This document shows, piece after piece, positions 7,660 to 15,925 of a DNA stretch of 17,783 bases. Within the stretch, counting starts at the first letter, position 1, and each line of letters opens with the position of its first letter. Made by a program: the position numbers and the translations under genes. Origin of the DNA: Candidatus Hydrogenedentota bacterium (GTDB taxonomy: Bacteria > Hydrogenedentota > Hydrogenedentia > Hydrogenedentales > SLHB01); NCBI GenBank assembly GCA_007136375.1, contig SLHB01000025.1, forward strand, positions 1-17,783, given 5' to 3'. The notes below the pieces were generated by a model. That model saw only the letters and a program-made list of their open reading frames with translations, searched no databases and was not told the origin of the DNA.

Positions 7660-10029
7660 TTACCGCGCGGTGAAGGACCACGGGCCATCCTCGGCGGCGC
7701 GCACGCCCCGGCTCGTGTAGGATTGATCCACAACGGCCTCGACTTGCCAGTAATATGTTTCTCCTGGCGTCAGGCCTTCGGCCGACACGTGGTTGCGTTC
7801 CGTCTCCAACTCCGCCGTCACGTCTTCCAGGGCCGCGTCGACGGCGATGCGGACGCGGTACCGGTCGGCGTTGTGGGAGGGCGTCCACCAGAGTTGGACG
7901 GCGCCGTCCTCCCCCGCTTCGGCGCCGCCCGCCGGGCCCAGCTTTCCGAAGGGCAATGGACCGGGCCGCTCCCGGTGATCGTCCTCGTAGAGCCCGATGC
8001 GTTCAAAGGGAATGGGCTCGAAGGGGATGTCCTCGCCGTCCGCGCCATAGACGCGGTCGTAGACGTCCTCCGCCACCCAGTCGAGCATGGGCGCGCCGTC
8101 GCGGAGGCCGAAATCGAGGGCGCCGGGGCCGGCGAAGATCTCGGGATCCGCTTCATCGGCCTCGTAGTTGTTCCAGCGGGGGGTGCCTTCGTTATAGCCG
8201 TCGGCGTAGGTCTCGTAGATGTACGGATAGCGGCTCCTGTAAGGGTCTTCGGCGATGTTCATCGCCTCGATCATGGTGGGAAACCCATGGCCGTGGGGCT
8301 CGTCGGTCCGCATCTTGCTGATGGCCCGCTCGATGCCTTCCACATCTCCTGGGCCGTCCTGAACGAGTTGCGGACTGGCGATGGCGATGTTGTTGGCGAT
8401 GGAGGCGCCGCCGCCGCCGTGAAACTTGATCACGCCGGTCGAGCCCGTGCGGTAGAACACGTTGCCGAAGACCTTGGCGACGTAGATCGTGTCGTCATCC
8501 AGGAAGATCGCCTGGACGCCCGGGCCGCCTTCGTGGGGCAGGAACAGGTGGTGGAAAAAGTTGTGGCGGATGACGTTGCCGGCGAAGGTGGGATTCCTGC
8601 CGACGTAGATGGACCCCATGTCGGAGATGTCCTGGAGGACATGATGGATCTCATTGAAGGCGAACTCGTGTTCGTTGCCGCCGAAGGTGATGGCTTGGTG
8701 CATGGCGTTGTGGAAGTGATTGTGCTCCACACGGTTGCCCACGCCCGACGCGGAGACGCCGGGGTTGTAATGCTCAACCCAGCGGTTGTACCGGTGGATG
8801 TCGCTGTTGCGGACGAAATGCCCCGCGGGCGTCAGGCTGGACCGTTCGCCGCCGCTCATCGTGACGCCGCCCCGTCCCACGTGGTAGATGTCGCAACTGA
8901 CGGCGCCATGATCCCGGCCGCCGCTTATGGTGACGGCCCGTTGGCCCAAGGCCCGCAGCGTGCAACCGATGATCCGGTTGCTCTCGCCCCCGGAGATCAC
9001 AATGCCGTGCTCCCGGCCGTTCTCGAAGGTAAGCCCCTCGATGTGGACATAGGACGCTTCTTCGATGCGTACAAACGGCTTGGCCAGGGCCGACACTTGA
9101 ATGAACGAGTGATCCAGCGGATACGCGGGCAAGAAGTAGAGCACGCCCGCGCCGCGATCCAGATAGTACTCGCCGGGCTCTTCGATTTCCTCAAGGAGGT
9201 TCACCGCCTGATACTGGGTCGTGAAGTTGCCGGGGAAGCCGGGTTGCCGGAACCCATAGGAGTGGGGATGAGCGGTCGTCAGCGTGCCGGCGTCCGTGTC
9301 GATTTTCGCGACGCCCACCGTGTCATGGGCCCAGGTGACGCCGAAGAGCCCCGTGATGTACAGATCCTCCGCGTCGGTCCAGCGCTCGGCGCGGTCCGTG
9401 TTGTATTCGAACACACCAGGCTGATCCGATTCGTCTTGGCCGCCGGCAAGGACCTCGCCAAGGTGGATATGGCCGTCGTTGGGCCAACGCGCCACGGTCT
9501 GCGGGACGCCATCGACGAAAAGCTCCATCGGCGCGGGCGAACTGGCGCGGCCCCAGCCCCGGGGACCGAACTCGCCGTATTCCGCTATACCCACGGCGGC
9601 CAAGTCCGCCTGCACCACGGCGCCGCGTACGGACTCCAGCATCCGGTCCAGGACGGCTTCGTCCGTAACGGGTTCGAAGATCTCCGGATCCAAGATATGG
9701 CCGCCGTCGAGATACACCGTTTCTCCCTCGGCGGCCTTGTAGACCATGGGCGCGCCCGGTTCGCCAGAGTCCGCGGCGTTCAGCTCGAAGGTTTCTGAGC
9801 GCGGGTAGCGGCCCTCCCGCAGAATGACAGTGATCCCGTCTTCGCCAAGCCCGTGCTCCGTCCGCTGTTCCCGCGCCGCCTCCCGGGCCCGTTCCAAAGT
9901 TTGGAACGGAGCATCACGCCCGCCGGAATTGGCGTCGGCGCCATCGGGCGCCACATAGAACTCCGCCGCGTCCGCCTGAAACGCCACCACAGCGATCAGC
10001 GCAACCCCCCACATCTTCCATTTATGCAT
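7660..10029 (-). CDS. Secreted right-handed beta-helix protein with C-terminal Fn3-like domain (GH141-like candidate)
   Basis: A 789-residue protein with signal peptide MHKWKMWGVALIAVVAFQAD; ATG at 10029 lies 8 bases after GGGAGAG. The mature start EFYVAPDGADANSGGRDAPF followed by TLERAREAARE is the classic opening of carbohydrate-active beta-helix proteins. Helix coils dominate about residues 330-570: FENGREHGIVISGGESNRI, SGVGNRVEHNHFHNAMHQAI, HEFAFNEIHHVLQDISDMGS, FLDDDTIYVAKVFGNVFYRT. The last ~87 residues (VQLWWTPSHNADRYRVRIAV to GPWSFTAR) look like a fibronectin type III domain. The layout recalls GH141 glycosidases, but no catalytic residues can be assigned with certainty. It starts 15 bases after the TOPRIM gene and shares its strand with the PL8 lyase further upstream, suggesting a glycan-degradation role. 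Confidence 0.88.
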   Translation of the reverse strand: MHKWKMWGVALIAVVAFQADAAEFYVAPDGADANSGGRDAPFQTLERAREAAREQRTEHGLGEDGITVILREGRYPRSETFELNAADSGEPGAPMVYKAAEGETVYLDGGHILDPEIFEPVTDEAVLDRMLESVRGAVVQADLAAVGIAEYGEFGPRGWGRASSPAPMELFVDGVPQTVARWPNDGHIHLGEVLAGGQDESDQPGVFEYNTDRAERWTDAEDLYITGLFGVTWAHDTVGVAKIDTDAGTLTTAHPHSYGFRQPGFPGNFTTQYQAVNLLEEIEEPGEYYLDRGAGVLYFLPAYPLDHSFIQVSALAKPFVRIEEASYVHIEGLTFENGREHGIVISGGESNRIIGCTLRALGQRAVTISGGRDHGAVSCDIYHVGRGGVTMSGGERSSLTPAGHFVRNSDIHRYNRWVEHYNPGVSASGVGNRVEHNHFHNAMHQAITFGGNEHEFAFNEIHHVLQDISDMGSIYVGRNPTFAGNVIRHNFFHHLFLPHEGGPGVQAIFLDDDTIYVAKVFGNVFYRTGSTGVIKFHGGGGASIANNIAIASPQLVQDGPGDVEGIERAISKMRTDEPHGHGFPTMIEAMNIAEDPYRSRYPYIYETYADGYNEGTPRWNNYEADEADPEIFAGPGALDFGLRDGAPMLDWVAEDVYDRVYGADGEDIPFEPIPFERIGLYEDDHRERPGPLPFGKLGPAGGAEAGEDGAVQLWWTPSHNADRYRVRIAVDAALEDVTAELETERNHVSAEGLTPGETYYWQVEAVVDQSYTSRGVRAAEDGPWSFTAR

Positions 10030-10044
10030 CGGTCAAGCTCTCCC

Positions 10045-10644
10045 CTATTCCGCTGACTCTGACGATAGATTGCTCACCCGTTCCGCGAAGGGCTGGAAGC
10101 CCCTCTTGCAACGTTTGCCAAGCGTCTCCAGATCCGCTGTTTGCAAAACCTCGGCGTACATCTCGCGTGGCCGCAACCCCGACTGGGACTCACCAAGCAA
10201 TTCCACGCATCTTGCTTTCGCGGTTTGGGCCTTGATGGTTTCCGGATCTGGTTGCTGCTGTACGTTACATCCCAGTACCTTACTCAACGCCCGCGGGTCC
10301 GCAAGAATCCAAGCATCGAAGGCCTCGACGGCAACCCCCATTGCCCGGGGAAGCATTGTCCCCTCGATGTTGTCTTGGGCTTTGTCCATCTGCTGAGAGC
10401 GGTTCTTGTGACCGTCTCGGTCGATCAGAAAGATAAGCGCGTCGTGGCCTCTATTCTCCGCCTCGATAAGCCAGCGAAGCGCGCGCTTATAGAACCCATC
10501 GCCTTTTCCCCGAAAGGCCCGAACCTTGGCTGCATTCGCGTATTCGCACTCCACATCCTTAATCGCCGGGTTCAGGCGCCGAATCAAAGCAGGCAGCGCT
10601 CCCTCGCGCTCGTGAGCCTCTTCTGCGACGACAAGCACTTTCAC
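10045..10644 (-). CDS. TOPRIM-like nuclease-type protein (DUF4276-like), partner of ATPase
   Basis: A 199-residue cytoplasmic protein. The GTG at 10644 is chosen because it overlaps the ATPase stop (GTGA) and follows AAGGAAGGG; the longer frame to 10815 simply overlies the ATPase gene. It opens with a strand ending in acid residues (KVLVVAEEAHEREGALPALI, E8/E9). It then has the DxD motif in IFLIDRDGHKN (D75, D77), as in the TOPRIM fold of OLD-type nucleases. AVEAFDAWILADPRAL (105-120) resembles DUF4276 proteins. No signal peptide or membrane segment is visible. In OLD and PARIS defence systems, an ATPase of the preceding gene's type controls a TOPRIM effector. A role as defence effector is inferred from that parallel; the exact family is less certain. 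Confidence 0.72.
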   Translation of the reverse strand: MKVLVVAEEAHEREGALPALIRRLNPAIKDVECEYANAAKVRAFRGKGDGFYKRALRWLIEAENRGHDALIFLIDRDGHKNRSQQMDKAQDNIEGTMLPRAMGVAVEAFDAWILADPRALSKVLGCNVQQQPDPETIKAQTAKARCVELLGESQSGLRPREMYAEVLQTADLETLGKRCKRGFQPFAERVSNLSSESAE

Positions 10645-11852
10645 GAACCGCTTCCCTTCCTTGTCTCGGAAGGATTCGAACGGCCGTGAGCCAACACCGT
10701 GTCCATCTCCCCGCCCCATATCTCGCCCAGCGTGAAGACCCCTTTCTGCTGCTGAACCACTTCGCTCTCCGAAAGCCGATGTGTCGAGATGGAACCATCG
10801 TCTTCCTTCAAACACAGTGTGACCTCTTCCGGAGCAAACAAGTCCACGAGATCCGGCGAGTGGGTGGTCATGATGATTTGGGGGCCATCGTCTTCGGCGT
10901 TCAAGGCGCGCAGCATGTCCATCACCTCCCCCAAGCGCCGGGGATGGATGCCGTTCTCGGGCTCCTCAATGAGCAACACGGGCGGCGGCTTGGGCGAATG
11001 CATCAGCGCGAGGTACGCCAGAATCAACAGATAGCCATCTGAAACCGAGGCCACGGATAAGGGTTCGTTCATGTGCTTGAATTTGATGGCCAAGCCCTTC
11101 CCGGAGGTGTTCGGCGTTTTTTCGGAACTCGCGGGCTGCTCGCTGTAACCTTGCTCAGTCCGCAGGATAATCCGCTCCACTTCCGGAAAGATTTCGGCGA
11201 ACCTGGCCTGAATCTTCCCGAACAGCGCCACGTCGTAGCCGAGAATGTCGTCGAGCATCGTGGGCAGCCCGAAGCCGCTCTCTTCCATGCGAAACCTGCG
11301 GCTCTCGTTGAGCGTCGCAGGCGACGCCAGGAAGCGGGGTATCCACCGATAGAACTGGGCGCCGCGGAGGGACCGGTCCAGCTTCCGCAGGGCCTTATCC
11401 ATCTCCTCTGACGGAGGGCCGCCGGCTTGCATGGCACGTTGCTCCTCATTCCGTAGCCAACCAAACGCGCCCGAGTGACCACTCGGATCGCGAGACGACG
11501 ACAGGTCTACCTCCTGGGACGGATCGACCGCGATGGAATCCGCAACTGTCCAATGCTCACCCGAGCGATTCAGCTGTACGCGATACTCAACCCCCATCTC
11601 GGCATTCCCGTTTATGCGAACCGCCAGTTCCATGGGAGACGACATGTCGCCAAAGGTGAAGAATTGTTCCGGCGGCCGCTTTGGGATCGCCTCCTGAAGA
11701 TCGTGATCAAGGGTCCGCGACAAGATCTGGAGCGCTTCCAGCAAGCTGGTCTTACCGGAGTCGTTCGGCCCGATAAGGACATGCATGGGCGTCAGCTCCA
11801 AGGTGACATCCCGGAGGGCCTTGTAGTGCTGTACGCGAAACTGGGAAATCAT
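10641..11852 (-). CDS. AAA/ABC-type ATPase (AAA_21, OLD/AriA-like), defence sensor candidate
   Basis: A 403-residue SMC/OLD-type ATPase. Walker A is GPNDSGKT (28-35), preceded by the family opening QFRVQHYKALRDVTLELTPM. The ABC-type signature region is SVSDGYLLILAYLAL (269-283), Walker B is VLLIEEPENGIHP (292-304, with E296/E297), and the switch histidine is in IIMTTHSPDLVD (H331). The 100-250 stretch between the ATPase halves is variable, as usual for AAA_21/AAA_15 proteins. ATG at 11852 is preferred over the TTG four codons upstream; neither has a strong ribosome site. Its stop overlaps the start of the TOPRIM gene, so the products are probably made in fixed ratio. It follows the PL8 gene by 41 bases, though its function is unrelated, suggesting insertion. 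Confidence 0.85.
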   Translation of the reverse strand: MISQFRVQHYKALRDVTLELTPMHVLIGPNDSGKTSLLEALQILSRTLDHDLQEAIPKRPPEQFFTFGDMSSPMELAVRINGNAEMGVEYRVQLNRSGEHWTVADSIAVDPSQEVDLSSSRDPSGHSGAFGWLRNEEQRAMQAGGPPSEEMDKALRKLDRSLRGAQFYRWIPRFLASPATLNESRRFRMEESGFGLPTMLDDILGYDVALFGKIQARFAEIFPEVERIILRTEQGYSEQPASSEKTPNTSGKGLAIKFKHMNEPLSVASVSDGYLLILAYLALMHSPKPPPVLLIEEPENGIHPRRLGEVMDMLRALNAEDDGPQIIMTTHSPDLVDLFAPEEVTLCLKEDDGSISTHRLSESEVVQQQKGVFTLGEIWGGEMDTVLAHGRSNPSETRKGSGS

Positions 11853-11893
11853 GTGCCGATCCAAGTGACCTGTGAGCCATCGCTGGCGCTACG

Positions 11894-14050
11894 TCATTCG
11901 CCGAAGGTCAGTACCACGCTTTGTCCGGCGTACCCGTCGCTCGGCAGGTCCACGGCGATGCGGGTGTGGCCGGCGCCGGCGTCCCATTCGGCGTGTTCGC
12001 CGTGCAGTTCCTTCGAGAGGCGGAGCGTCAGCGTCTCCAACGCCTGGGTGGGGTCGGCCACGGTGATGCTCTGGATCTCGCCGCCGCTCCGGCGGAGCAT
12101 GACGAGGCACGGTTGGTCCACGGCGACTTCGGATCCGTCCGGCAGGTTCAGGTCCCCGGCCTCGTAGAAGACCAACTGGGTCACGCCCAGGCTGTCGTGC
12201 GTCACGGCTTGGACGGCCGGCGTGTTGACGAGGACGGTCAGTCCGTCCACCGCCTGCTGGATCTCGCTGGCGTCGGCGGCCACGTTGGGCGCGACGATGT
12301 AGGCGTAGGTCTCGTCGCCGGGCCGCGCGCCGTGGTCCAGCCATGCGGTGAAGAGGTCTTCCGTCACTTCCTCTTCAGTGGCCCAGGACTGATCGGTGAT
12401 CCGGCGCCAATGTCCGGAGGCGGGCCCGCTCTCCACGTGGACCGGCGTCCCGGCGGGAAACACATAAGCGATCCTGGCGTGGTGCAGCCAGGAGGCTCCG
12501 TCGACGGCGTGGGCGCCGGATTCAAGGACTTCCACGCCTTCGCCGGCGTTCACCGTCACGGCGCCATCGAGCCGCGCCTGGTTGAGGGTGGTCGCCACGG
12601 GATAATCGCCGTCCGATTCGATGCCCGCGCCCAGACAGACGTAGGCGTCGTCGAAGTAGAACCACGCCTTCCGCGCCTCTAGGGGATCCAGGGGGCTCTC
12701 GAAATCGAAGGCGGCGAAGCCGTATTGATCATCCGACGCGCCGCCGACAAAATCCGTGAGGCCTTGGTTCTTCACGGCGTTCGCGCCGGGCAAGCCGGGC
12801 TTTTGCACCACGGTGGTCCCGGGGATCTTTTGCCAGTCCCAAACGGGAAAGACGCCGTCATACTCGCGCCCGGTGATGGACACGAAGTTGGACCCGTCGG
12901 CGAGGTGGTGATTCTTCAGGCCCTCGCTGTTGTACGTCCCTTCCGTGCTGTGGTTGCGGCTGGAGAACATCCGTGTTGACGCGTAGTAGGCCGTGCGCTG
13001 ATGGGCCAAGTAGTCCGAGCGCCAGTAGAAGCGGTTGCCGTTGAAGGCGGGCTCGCGGGCGCCGGCGCGCACGTCGCGCAACACTTCCAGGTCCTGGCGG
13101 CGGTAGTTCGTCGCTTCGAGCCAGCGCTCGACGCGTTCCGGGCCGGCGGAGGAGACGGCGCCGCGCCGCGTGATCTCCCGGTTCATCACGCCCGGGTTCG
13201 TGTACACGCCATGGACGCGCATCCAACGCAGGCCGTCCAGTTCCAGGTCCACGGCGAGGCGCAAGTCCTCTTCCCGCAACGCGAAGACTGTGTCCTGGGC
13301 CTTCGCGGCGTAGTTGGCGACGGCGGCGGCATAGCCCCGGCCGTAGGCCACGGTGATGACGCCGTCCTGCCGGTGATGGAAGCTGAAGTCGGGCTGGATC
13401 CCACGTCCGGTGGTGATCCGCAACTCGCTTTCGATAGCTTCCGTCGCGGCCTCGGCCACAGCCGCGTCTCCAGCCAGCGCGGCGCCTTGGGCCATAATCT
13501 CAGCGATTTTGACCAGGTCGCCGCCGGGTCTAGCCCCAAAGCCGTCCAAATTCGCCCGGGAAATGATGGCTACGCCGTCGTCTAATTGACTTTCGCTCAA
13601 CACGGGCTCAAGGAGGGTCAGGACCTCGGCCATCCGGGTAGGCGTGCCGATCTCGTTGTGCCACCAGTTGTCGGCGATGAAGTCATGCTCCAGCCAGAAG
13701 TCGAGGGCGGACAGCACGGTTTCGCGGACGGCGCCTTCGCCATGGAAGGGGGAGTCAGGCTTCTGCAAGGCCCGGGCGAGATGGAGCATGTTGTCCAGAT
13801 GGTCGCGGTGCCGGAAGCCCGTGAGCGAGACGTCTTCGTAGTCGATGCCGGGCCAGTTTCCGTCGTCCTCGATGGACGCCACGAGGCGCTCGACCCGGTC
13901 CGCGTTGACGGACCCGTCCAGCAAGTCCGCGCGGAACCGCTCTTTCAACACTTCGAGGCCCCGCCGCGCCTCGGCGCCCGCGGAGAGCATGGAAAGGCCC
14001 AACGCGAGGGCCGCCGCCAGGGCCAACACGCGATACCCGTATCCAACCAT
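11894..14050 (-). CDS. Secreted polysaccharide lyase family 8 (hyaluronate/chondroitin/xanthan lyase-like)
   Basis: A 718-residue secreted lyase, about the family's usual size. The signal peptide is MVGYGYRVLALAAALALGLS, cleaved near AGAEA. The N-terminal alpha-toroid carries the PL8 landmarks: NWWHNEIG (catalytic-type Asn N132), DFSFHHRQDG (H225/H226), AYGRGY (Y236), the MNREITRRG arginines (R291, R295/R296) and NHSTEGTYNSEG (E370). The FNGNRFYWRSDYLAHQR and VWDWQKIPGTT blocks lead into the central beta-sandwich. The end (TRIAVDLPSDGYAGQSVVLTFG) is the C-terminal sandwich. PL8 enzymes beta-eliminate uronic-acid polysaccharides such as hyaluronan, chondroitin sulfate or xanthan; which one is not decidable here. 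ATG at 14050 follows AAGGAAGGAG at a rather long 13 bases. No sulfatase or unsaturated-uronyl hydrolase is in the window. Confidence 0.92.
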   Translation of the reverse strand: MVGYGYRVLALAAALALGLSMLSAGAEARRGLEVLKERFRADLLDGSVNADRVERLVASIEDDGNWPGIDYEDVSLTGFRHRDHLDNMLHLARALQKPDSPFHGEGAVRETVLSALDFWLEHDFIADNWWHNEIGTPTRMAEVLTLLEPVLSESQLDDGVAIISRANLDGFGARPGGDLVKIAEIMAQGAALAGDAAVAEAATEAIESELRITTGRGIQPDFSFHHRQDGVITVAYGRGYAAAVANYAAKAQDTVFALREEDLRLAVDLELDGLRWMRVHGVYTNPGVMNREITRRGAVSSAGPERVERWLEATNYRRQDLEVLRDVRAGAREPAFNGNRFYWRSDYLAHQRTAYYASTRMFSSRNHSTEGTYNSEGLKNHHLADGSNFVSITGREYDGVFPVWDWQKIPGTTVVQKPGLPGANAVKNQGLTDFVGGASDDQYGFAAFDFESPLDPLEARKAWFYFDDAYVCLGAGIESDGDYPVATTLNQARLDGAVTVNAGEGVEVLESGAHAVDGASWLHHARIAYVFPAGTPVHVESGPASGHWRRITDQSWATEEEVTEDLFTAWLDHGARPGDETYAYIVAPNVAADASEIQQAVDGLTVLVNTPAVQAVTHDSLGVTQLVFYEAGDLNLPDGSEVAVDQPCLVMLRRSGGEIQSITVADPTQALETLTLRLSKELHGEHAEWDAGAGHTRIAVDLPSDGYAGQSVVLTFGE

Positions 14051-14186
14051 AAGCCGTGAAACGCTCCTTCCTTACCGCCGCCCTGGGTTCGGCGGCATCT
14101 TCCTTGGCGGAACCGCGCGGGTCCGCGCGGCCCCCTTTGGCGTCAATGTAGCATTCCCGGCGCCGGGTTGGGAAATCCGGGGGCGG

Positions 14187-14244
14187 CGCAAAAGAAAACC
14201 GCGCTGGCGTACGGCAATCGGATGATTCCCGTCCGCCAGCGCGG
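14187..14244 (-). terminator. Strong intrinsic terminator of the betaine operon
   Basis: On the minus strand CCGCGCTGGCG (14244-14234) pairs perfectly over 11 bp with CGCCAGCGCGG (14209-14199). After one mismatch, four more base pairs form. The stem is followed at once by TTTTCTTTT (14198-14190). It begins about 20 bases past the methyltransferase stop. It separates the betaine genes from the PL8 gene downstream, which therefore needs its own promoter. Confidence 0.88.
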
Positions 14245-14264
14245 CCGTGCGGCGCTACAGCCCG

Positions 14265-15104
14265 CTACTTCTTCCGAAAGTGGAACACGCCCCAAACCAG
14301 GTAGCCGTTCTTGCCGCCATCGACCCAGTGGCCGAGGCCCTTGTCCATGCGTTCAACGTATTCGTCGGACACGTCGTTGGCGCGGAGGGCGTCCCGTTTC
14401 TTGTGCATTTCATCGCGGACGCGGCTGTAATGGTTGATGAGCTGATGGGTCATCTCGTCGAACTCAAGCTCTTCCAGGCCGCATTCCGCCGCCTTCTGTC
14501 GGTAGAACCCTGGCGAGCCCATGCTGTCCAGGTGGATGCGGTCGTAGATCGGCTGAAGCTTCTCGGCCGGCGCGTCATCGGCCTGCATGGGATCCGTGAA
14601 AACGAATTCACCGCCGGACTTCAGCACGCGGGCGGCCTCCTCGACAACGCGGCCGCGATTGCCGCTGTGGAGAAACGAATCCTGGCACCAGACCACGTCA
14701 AAGCTACCGTCTTCATAGGGCAAATCCTCGAAATTACCGTCCACGACGGTGACGAGATGGTCGAGGCCCTGCTCCTTGTTCTTCTGCCGATCCCGTTCGT
14801 TTTCCGCTTCGGAAAGATTCAACGCGACCACCTCGCAACCAAAGGTCTTGGCGAGATAGCGCGCCGCGCCCCCGAATCCGGCGCCCACGTCGATGACCTT
14901 GCTGTCCTTGCCGAGGCTTTTCAGCTTGGCGGCCATGTACTCGACGGTTCTGCGGCTCGCATCGAAGATGGGCTCCGTCTCCGACTGGTACAGCCCGATG
15001 TGGATGTCCTCGCCGCCCCACACCGTGTGATAAAAGTTGTCGGCGTCCGCGCTGTTGTAGTACTCCCGCGCGGCGTCCACGGAGCGTGCTGGGTCCTGGG
15101 TCAT
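14265..15104 (-). CDS. bsmB: Sarcosine/dimethylglycine N-methyltransferase (betaine synthesis, last step)
   Basis: A 279-residue class I SAM-dependent methyltransferase. It methylates sarcosine and dimethylglycine to glycine betaine in the cytoplasm. EYYNSADADNFYHTVWGGED and IHIGLYQ (14-40) are signature sequence of the SDMT/DMT family. SAM motif I is VIDVGAGFGGAAR (70-82), with the acidic/ALNLSE stretch of motif II at 91-99. DVVWCQDSFLHSG (136-148) and GGEFVFTDPMQ (164-174) follow. The C-terminus GYLVWGVFHFRKK is intact and the length is normal. The ATG overlaps the stop of the upstream methyltransferase (ATGA) and sits after a GGAGGAGGG sequence inside that gene, so translational coupling is likely. 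A strong terminator follows. Confidence 0.93.
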   Translation of the reverse strand: MTQDPARSVDAAREYYNSADADNFYHTVWGGEDIHIGLYQSETEPIFDASRRTVEYMAAKLKSLGKDSKVIDVGAGFGGAARYLAKTFGCEVVALNLSEAENERDRQKNKEQGLDHLVTVVDGNFEDLPYEDGSFDVVWCQDSFLHSGNRGRVVEEAARVLKSGGEFVFTDPMQADDAPAEKLQPIYDRIHLDSMGSPGFYRQKAAECGLEELEFDEMTHQLINHYSRVRDEMHKKRDALRANDVSDEYVERMDKGLGHWVDGGKNGYLVWGVFHFRKK

Positions 15105-15925
15105 TGGGTCTTGCCCTCCTCCCCTTCTTCCCGGTACTCCTTGTCCGCGATGTGGATGTAGAAGTCGGGATCGTCGGTGCGGTAGGTCTCCTGAAAGTCG
15201 GCCAAGGTTTCGACGTGCTGAAAGCCGACCTCGCGCATGAGCCGCCGCGTATAGTCCTTGCGCAACGGGAACATGTTGAGGTGGTACACCGACTGGTCCG
15301 GGAATTGGTAGCGGAAGCGGGCGAGGCCGTCATCCACGTGTTCCGGTTCGGCGGAGACATTCTCGCCGCAATAGTAGTACTTGTGCTCCGAGGAGAAGCC
15401 GCGATCCAGGATGCCGTCGTAGTTACGCTGGTCCAGGATCAGGCAGCCGTCGTGTTCGAGCGTCGCATAGAACTCCGCCAAGGTCTTGCGGCGGTCGTGC
15501 TCGCTGAAGAGGTGGGTAAAGGAGTTGCCGAGGCATATGACCGCGTCGAACTGCTCATGGATGTCCCGGTTGAGCCAACGCCAGTCGGCTTGGACCGTGC
15601 GCAGCAGGTGGCCCCGCTTGCGGGCGTTCTCGAAGGCCTTCGCCAACATCTCCGGGCTGCCGTCGGCGGACACCACCTCGAACCCGGCTTCGAGAAGCCG
15701 GCAAGAGTGGAAGCCCGTGCCGGTGGCGACGTCGAGAATGCGCTTCGCGCCGCGGTCCCGGAGGACGTCGATGAAGAAGCTGCCTTCGCTGTTCGCCCGT
15801 CCATCCCAGTCGATCAGTTCATCCCATTTATCCACGAAACTCCACGTATACTGCTCCGTATAGTGATCCGTGTCGCGCACATGCTCGGTGTCTTGCGCTG
15901 GAGGCGCTCCATCGTTCGTACTAAT
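15101..15925 (-). CDS. bsmA: Glycine/sarcosine N-methyltransferase (betaine synthesis, first steps), apparent ATT start
   Basis: A 274-residue SAM-dependent methyltransferase converting glycine to sarcosine and dimethylglycine. Family signatures are near-complete: VRDTDHYTEQYTWSFVDKWD (16-35), LIDWDGRANSEG (37-48), SAM motif I LDVATGTGFHS (64-74), VVSADGSPEMLAKAFENARK (84-103), CLGNSFTHLF (131-140), LDQRNYDGILDRG (164-176), NMFPLRKDYTRRLM (217-230). The only in-frame ATG starts are far upstream in low-complexity non-family sequence. ATT at 15925 follows AGAGGAGAAGGAACA with an 8-base gap, and it gives the same 15-residue lead before VRDTDHY that I recall for a Halorhodospira enzyme. GTG at 15880 is the alternative; it lacks a good ribosome site and would trim that lead. 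The gene overlaps the next methyltransferase by ATGA. Confidence 0.9.
   Translation of the reverse strand: MSTNDGAPPAQDTEHVRDTDHYTEQYTWSFVDKWDELIDWDGRANSEGSFFIDVLRDRGAKRILDVATGTGFHSCRLLEAGFEVVSADGSPEMLAKAFENARKRGHLLRTVQADWRWLNRDIHEQFDAVICLGNSFTHLFSEHDRRKTLAEFYATLEHDGCLILDQRNYDGILDRGFSSEHKYYYCGENVSAEPEHVDDGLARFRYQFPDQSVYHLNMFPLRKDYTRRLMREVGFQHVETLADFQETYRTDDPDFYIHIADKEYREEGEEGKTQ

Noticed and set aside
7642..9798. 718-codon open frame on the + strand
   Set aside because: It lies antisense to the beta-helix gene, which has a signal peptide, ribosome site and family motifs. The + frame gives V/D/G-rich sequence with no domain and no ribosome site, a typical high-GC shadow.
10645..10815. Upstream extension of the TOPRIM-like protein to 256 residues
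   Set aside because: The extension lies wholly inside the ATPase gene in another frame; the GTG with a good ribosome site at the GTGA overlap is the better start.
14247..15161. 304-codon open frame on the + strand over the methyltransferase genes
   Set aside because: It is antisense to well-conserved SDMT sequence and has no family resemblance or ribosome site.
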